From: MWDF01 sp964577435
Lineage (GTDB): Bacteria; Bacillota; DTU025; MWDF01
Reading direction: 5' to 3'
NCBI GenBank assembly: GCA_964577435.1
Contig: CAZNZD010000035.1
Span: forward strand, 1 to 15,366
Length of the DNA: 15,366 nucleotides
Below the pieces are notes generated by a model. That model had not been told where the DNA came from, searched no databases, and saw only the letters and a program-made list of their open reading frames with translations. The stretch's first letter is position 1. Each line of letters starts with the position of its first letter. Below, piece by piece: positions 12,851-15,366 of the stretch. The translations under genes were made by a program, and so were the position numbers.

Positions 12851-14173
12851 ATGCTAATGGCAGTCTCGCGGGACAAGCTCCTGAGATATCTGATAATCGC
12901 GGCGGGCGCCGCCGCGTTGTTCTTGTTGACACTCAACAAACCCATAACCTTCGACTTCGCGGGCATCGCCTTCCTTGTGCTGATGGCGACGCTTGCAGAA
13001 TCCCAGCCCGTCATCACCGACAAGGACAAGACCATCTCGGTCGGCTTCGCAATAGACCTTTGCGCGCTTCTGCTTTACGGGCCGGTCGCCGCCGCATGGG
13101 TTGTCTTCTTCTCAAGCATCTTCAGCATCACTTACGTGAAGAACTGGGGTTACCTGCACATATTCAACACGCCAAAGGACTACCTCCTTTTCAACGCGAT
13201 GAACCTGGTGCTGAGCATTACAGCCTGCGGCCTGGTCTACGAGTACATGGGCGGAACCTATCTGATGGATTCGGCCGGTGCCGCGGCGAAGACCTTCGTC
13301 GGGCAACTGAGCCTCTTGAGCAAGAATGTGCTGGGAATCACGATTGCGATACTAGCCCACATCATAGTGAACACATCAATCATCTCGGTCCATATAGCCG
13401 CGGCAACCGGCCAGACGGCCTTCATGGCATGGGTGTACAGCTTCCTCTGGTCAGTCTTCAACCTGCTTGTCGTAGGGATGATGGGCGTGACCATTGCAGT
13501 GGTATACGCAAGCTACGGGGCCCTTATGGTCATCCTGTTCATGATCCCGCTGCTTCTGGCCAGGAACTTCTTCGTGCAGTTCGTGAAGATGCGCGAGGTG
13601 TACCTTAACACCATAATGGCGCTCACATCGGCGATAGAGGCCAAGGACGTATACACCAGGGGGCATTCCGAAAGGGTCCAGAACCTCAGCATGATGATAG
13701 CGCGCGAGATGCACATAACCGCAGGCCAGCTGGAGATGCTGAGGTATGCCGCAATACTCCACGACATCGGAAAGATCGGCATAAGCGAGAGCATACTGAA
13801 CAAGCCCTCAAGGCTTAGCGAGCTCGAGTACACGAAGATAATGGACCACCCTATGATAGGGGCGAAGATCGTAGAGGAGATAGACTTCCTCGGGAAGGCA
13901 TCCAAGATAATCAAGTCGCACCACGAGCACTTCGACGGTGCAGGCTACCCCAACGGGCTCAAAGGGTCTAACATACCCCTGGAATCGCAGATACTGGCAG
14001 TCGCAGATTCATACGACGCCATGACGACGGACAGGCCATACAGGGAGGCTATGACAGACAAGCAGGCATGGGACGAGCTTGAAAGGGAGATTGGAAAGCA
14101 GTTCTCCCCGGAGGTCGTGAAGGCCTTCAAGAGGGCCCTCGAGAAGAAGAAGGCGGCCAGGAATGCTTTTTGA
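12851..14173 (+). CDS. Membrane HD-GYP domain protein, predicted c-di-GMP phosphodiesterase
   Basis: A 440-residue inner-membrane protein. Residues 1 to about 240 contain six to eight hydrophobic segments, likely a membrane sensor module (MASE-like; the exact family was not identified). A short linker (FVQFVKMREVY) leads to an HD-GYP domain from about 247 to 435, expected to hydrolyse c-di-GMP to pGpG or GMP. Metal ligands and signature residues are present: GHSERV, His304-Asp305 in LHDIGKIGI, DHPMIGA, and His357-His358-Glu-His360 in HHEHFDGAGYP, where Gly365-Tyr366-Pro367 is the GYP motif. No key residue is missing, so it is probably active. ATG 12851 has GAGGAG 4 nt upstream. Its 3' end overlaps the DUF5317 gene by 11 nt, so the two are coupled. 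Confidence 0.93.
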   Translation: MLMAVSRDKLLRYLIIAAGAAALFLLTLNKPITFDFAGIAFLVLMATLAESQPVITDKDKTISVGFAIDLCALLLYGPVAAAWVVFFSSIFSITYVKNWGYLHIFNTPKDYLLFNAMNLVLSITACGLVYEYMGGTYLMDSAGAAAKTFVGQLSLLSKNVLGITIAILAHIIVNTSIISVHIAAATGQTAFMAWVYSFLWSVFNLLVVGMMGVTIAVVYASYGALMVILFMIPLLLARNFFVQFVKMREVYLNTIMALTSAIEAKDVYTRGHSERVQNLSMMIAREMHITAGQLEMLRYAAILHDIGKIGISESILNKPSRLSELEYTKIMDHPMIGAKIVEEIDFLGKASKIIKSHHEHFDGAGYPNGLKGSNIPLESQILAVADSYDAMTTDRPYREAMTDKQAWDELEREIGKQFSPEVVKAFKRALEKKKAARNAF

Positions 14174-14750
14174 GTCTCTCGTGTTCGGTTTCGCAGCCGG
14201 CCTTCTGCTGGGAGGCTCCCCCAGGAACATCCCAAAGGCCTCCTTCAGGGCGACGCCCCTGATGTTTTTGGCCCTGGCGCTGGAGCTGGCTGTCTCATCC
14301 AGGCTCGGCCCCTATATTGCCCAGGCAGGCGAGCTGGCTCTCTCCGGCATAGCAGTGCTGCAGGCGATACTGCTCATATCATTTGTCGTTTTGAACCTAA
14401 GGATACCCTCTTTATGGCTGATCGGGATCGGGGGCCTTATGAATGCGCTTCCCATGGCCGTAAACGGGGGCAGGATGCCCATAAGCCCTCAGATCATGAC
14501 CATCGCGCCGGGTTCCCCTTACACCGAGGTGCTCATGTCGGGCGGGGCGGCAAACTACATGTTGGCAGGCGCCCAGACCAGGCTGCTCTTCCTTTCGGAC
14601 ATAATACCCTTCAGGGGGATCACACTATACATGATAAGCGCCGGGGACATCGTAACATCGTGCGGACTTGCGGTGCTCATGATCTCCCTCATGCTTCCCG
14701 ACAGGTTCTCCACCGGGCAGGCCCAGCAGCATCCTGGCAGACCCCGTTAG
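14163..14750 (+). CDS. DUF5317 family membrane protein
   Basis: A 195-residue polytopic membrane protein of unknown function resembling the DUF5317 family. About five hydrophobic segments are visible. The conserved loop LIGIGGLMNALPMAVNGGRMPIS and the later DIIPFRG and AGDI elements are typical of the family. ATG 14163 lies inside the end of the HD-GYP gene (stop at 14173), giving an 11-nt overlap and likely translational coupling; AGGA lies just before it. The tight link suggests the two membrane proteins act together, which is an inference from gene order. It ends 11 nt before the convergent rarA stop, with no clear terminator in the gap. Confidence 0.85.
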   Translation: MLFESLVFGFAAGLLLGGSPRNIPKASFRATPLMFLALALELAVSSRLGPYIAQAGELALSGIAVLQAILLISFVVLNLRIPSLWLIGIGGLMNALPMAVNGGRMPISPQIMTIAPGSPYTEVLMSGGAANYMLAGAQTRLLFLSDIIPFRGITLYMISAGDIVTSCGLAVLMISLMLPDRFSTGQAQQHPGRPR

Positions 14751-14761
14751 GACAGGCTCTG

Positions 14762-15366
14762 TTAGATAAGCAAAAGTCCCTCAGGAAGGCCCTCCTCAGG
14801 AAGGTCGGCTTCGCATTTGTATGTGACCGTCGTCTCCCTCACCCTGCCTCCGCGGAAGCTGTCCGATACGTCGATTACGGAAGGCTTGCCAACCGGTGCG
14901 GCACCCACCCTCCCGAGTATCCTTCCCAACGCTTCGATAGTGCTCTCACCCGGCTTCGCATATGTCCAGGGCAGGCTCCTGTCCGTCGTGCCGTCCGGCT
15001 TCGCCAAGGCGATCAGACGCCCTTTGAGACTTATCGAGGCCCTCACCTTGATCCTCGCGACCTCGAACTTGGCGCCTTCCGGCGGCTTGTAGTAAGATGC
15101 GCCGAGGAACTCATCCGGAAGGTACTGCTGCTCCACCCATCCCCCGGGGAAGTCATGCGGGTACTTATACCCTATCGCCTTGCCGAGCCTCTCGGCGCCG
15201 GCGTAGCCTCCGGAGGTCAGGTGGGGCGGAACCTGCCCCAGCGGCTTGTCCTTCAAGTCGGCTATGGCGGCGTCTATGGCCGTGACGACGGCGTTGCTCT
15301 TCGGCGCCGTCGCGATATGTATCGCAGCCTGGGCGAGCGTGATCCTAGCCTCAGGAAGCCCTATGT
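14762..15366 (-). CDS. rarA: RarA (MgsA/WRNIP1-type) recombination factor, C-terminal part, with a Nudix-like extension (partial)
   Basis: The frame is open to the right edge, so only the last 200 codons are visible. The first part is the diagnostic C-terminal domain of RarA, a clamp-loader-like AAA+ ATPase acting at stalled replication forks: GLPEARITLAQAAIHIATAPKSN, then GYKYPHDFPGGWVEQQYLPDEFLG and YYKPP. Ordinary RarA ends within about 20 residues of this point. Here the same frame runs on for roughly 97 residues. The extension (VRASISLKGRLIALAKPDG, SLPWTYAKPGESTIEALGRILGRVGA, then SFRGGRVRETTVTYKCEAD) has the strand-helix order of a Nudix fold, but the Nudix box has lost its first glycine and the catalytic REUxEE glutamates. 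The domain call is by eye. The AAA+ part lies outside the window. Confidence 0.88.
   Translation of the reverse strand, partial: IGLPEARITLAQAAIHIATAPKSNAVVTAIDAAIADLKDKPLGQVPPHLTSGGYAGAERLGKAIGYKYPHDFPGGWVEQQYLPDEFLGASYYKPPEGAKFEVARIKVRASISLKGRLIALAKPDGTTDRSLPWTYAKPGESTIEALGRILGRVGAAPVGKPSVIDVSDSFRGGRVRETTVTYKCEADLPEEGLPEGLLLI

Noticed and set aside
14775..14807. Direct repeat of CTCAGGAAGG near the end of rarA
   Set aside because: It encodes the repeated Pro-Glu-Gly stretch at the protein's C-terminus and does not fold into a useful hairpin; likely coincidental.

Overview
The window reads as chromosomal DNA from a GC-rich, probably anaerobic member of the Bacillota (Clostridia-like). The pointers are an L-box lysine riboswitch ahead of an NhaC-family transporter, a B. 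subtilis-type guanine deaminase, a DUF5317 membrane protein next to an HD-GYP protein, and strong GGAGG ribosome binding sites. Codon use is distinctive: AGG arginine and ATA isoleucine codons are common despite the high GC content. Synergistota share that habit and remain an alternative. No tRNA, rRNA, CRISPR array, transposase or phage gene was seen.

Layout. The left edge (1-79, +) holds the last codons of an unidentified gene, followed by two bidirectional hairpin terminators. A minus-strand block (211-3991) is probably one operon. In transcription order it encodes a DsrE-family sulfur-relay-like protein, a tocopherol-cyclase-like protein, a class II CPD photolyase (start codon overlapping the previous stop as GTGA) and a D-2-hydroxyacid dehydrogenase. 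A divergent intergenic region with two inverted repeats separates it from a plus-strand block (4134-7780): an AAC(3)-like acetyltransferase, a soluble TPR-GGDEF diguanylate cyclase, guanine deaminase and a RibD-C/DHFR-like reductase. The last three are spaced by only 1 nt each. A convergent GC hairpin follows.

Next, on the minus strand, comes an NhaC-family transporter with a complete lysine riboswitch, intrinsic terminator and promoter in its leader; the context says lysine transport. Upstream of it is a Cys/Met-metabolism PLP enzyme, divergent from a small nitroreductase, with a perfect inverted repeat between the two.

The right part (11915-14750, +) encodes a conserved-looking two-domain protein of unknown function, a 30-residue predicted membrane peptide, a multi-span membrane HD-GYP protein (predicted c-di-GMP phosphodiesterase) and a DUF5317 membrane protein overlapping it by 11 nt. 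The gap before the HD-GYP gene is almost filled by a long-range inverted repeat (two 9-bp helices) that encloses the small ORF; this is the best candidate for an undescribed RNA or mobile element. At the right edge (minus) is the C-terminal part of RarA, which carries an unusual extension resembling a degenerate Nudix domain.

Together the genes suggest c-di-GMP synthesis and breakdown, sulfur and lysine metabolism, and DNA repair. No single pathway unites the whole window.
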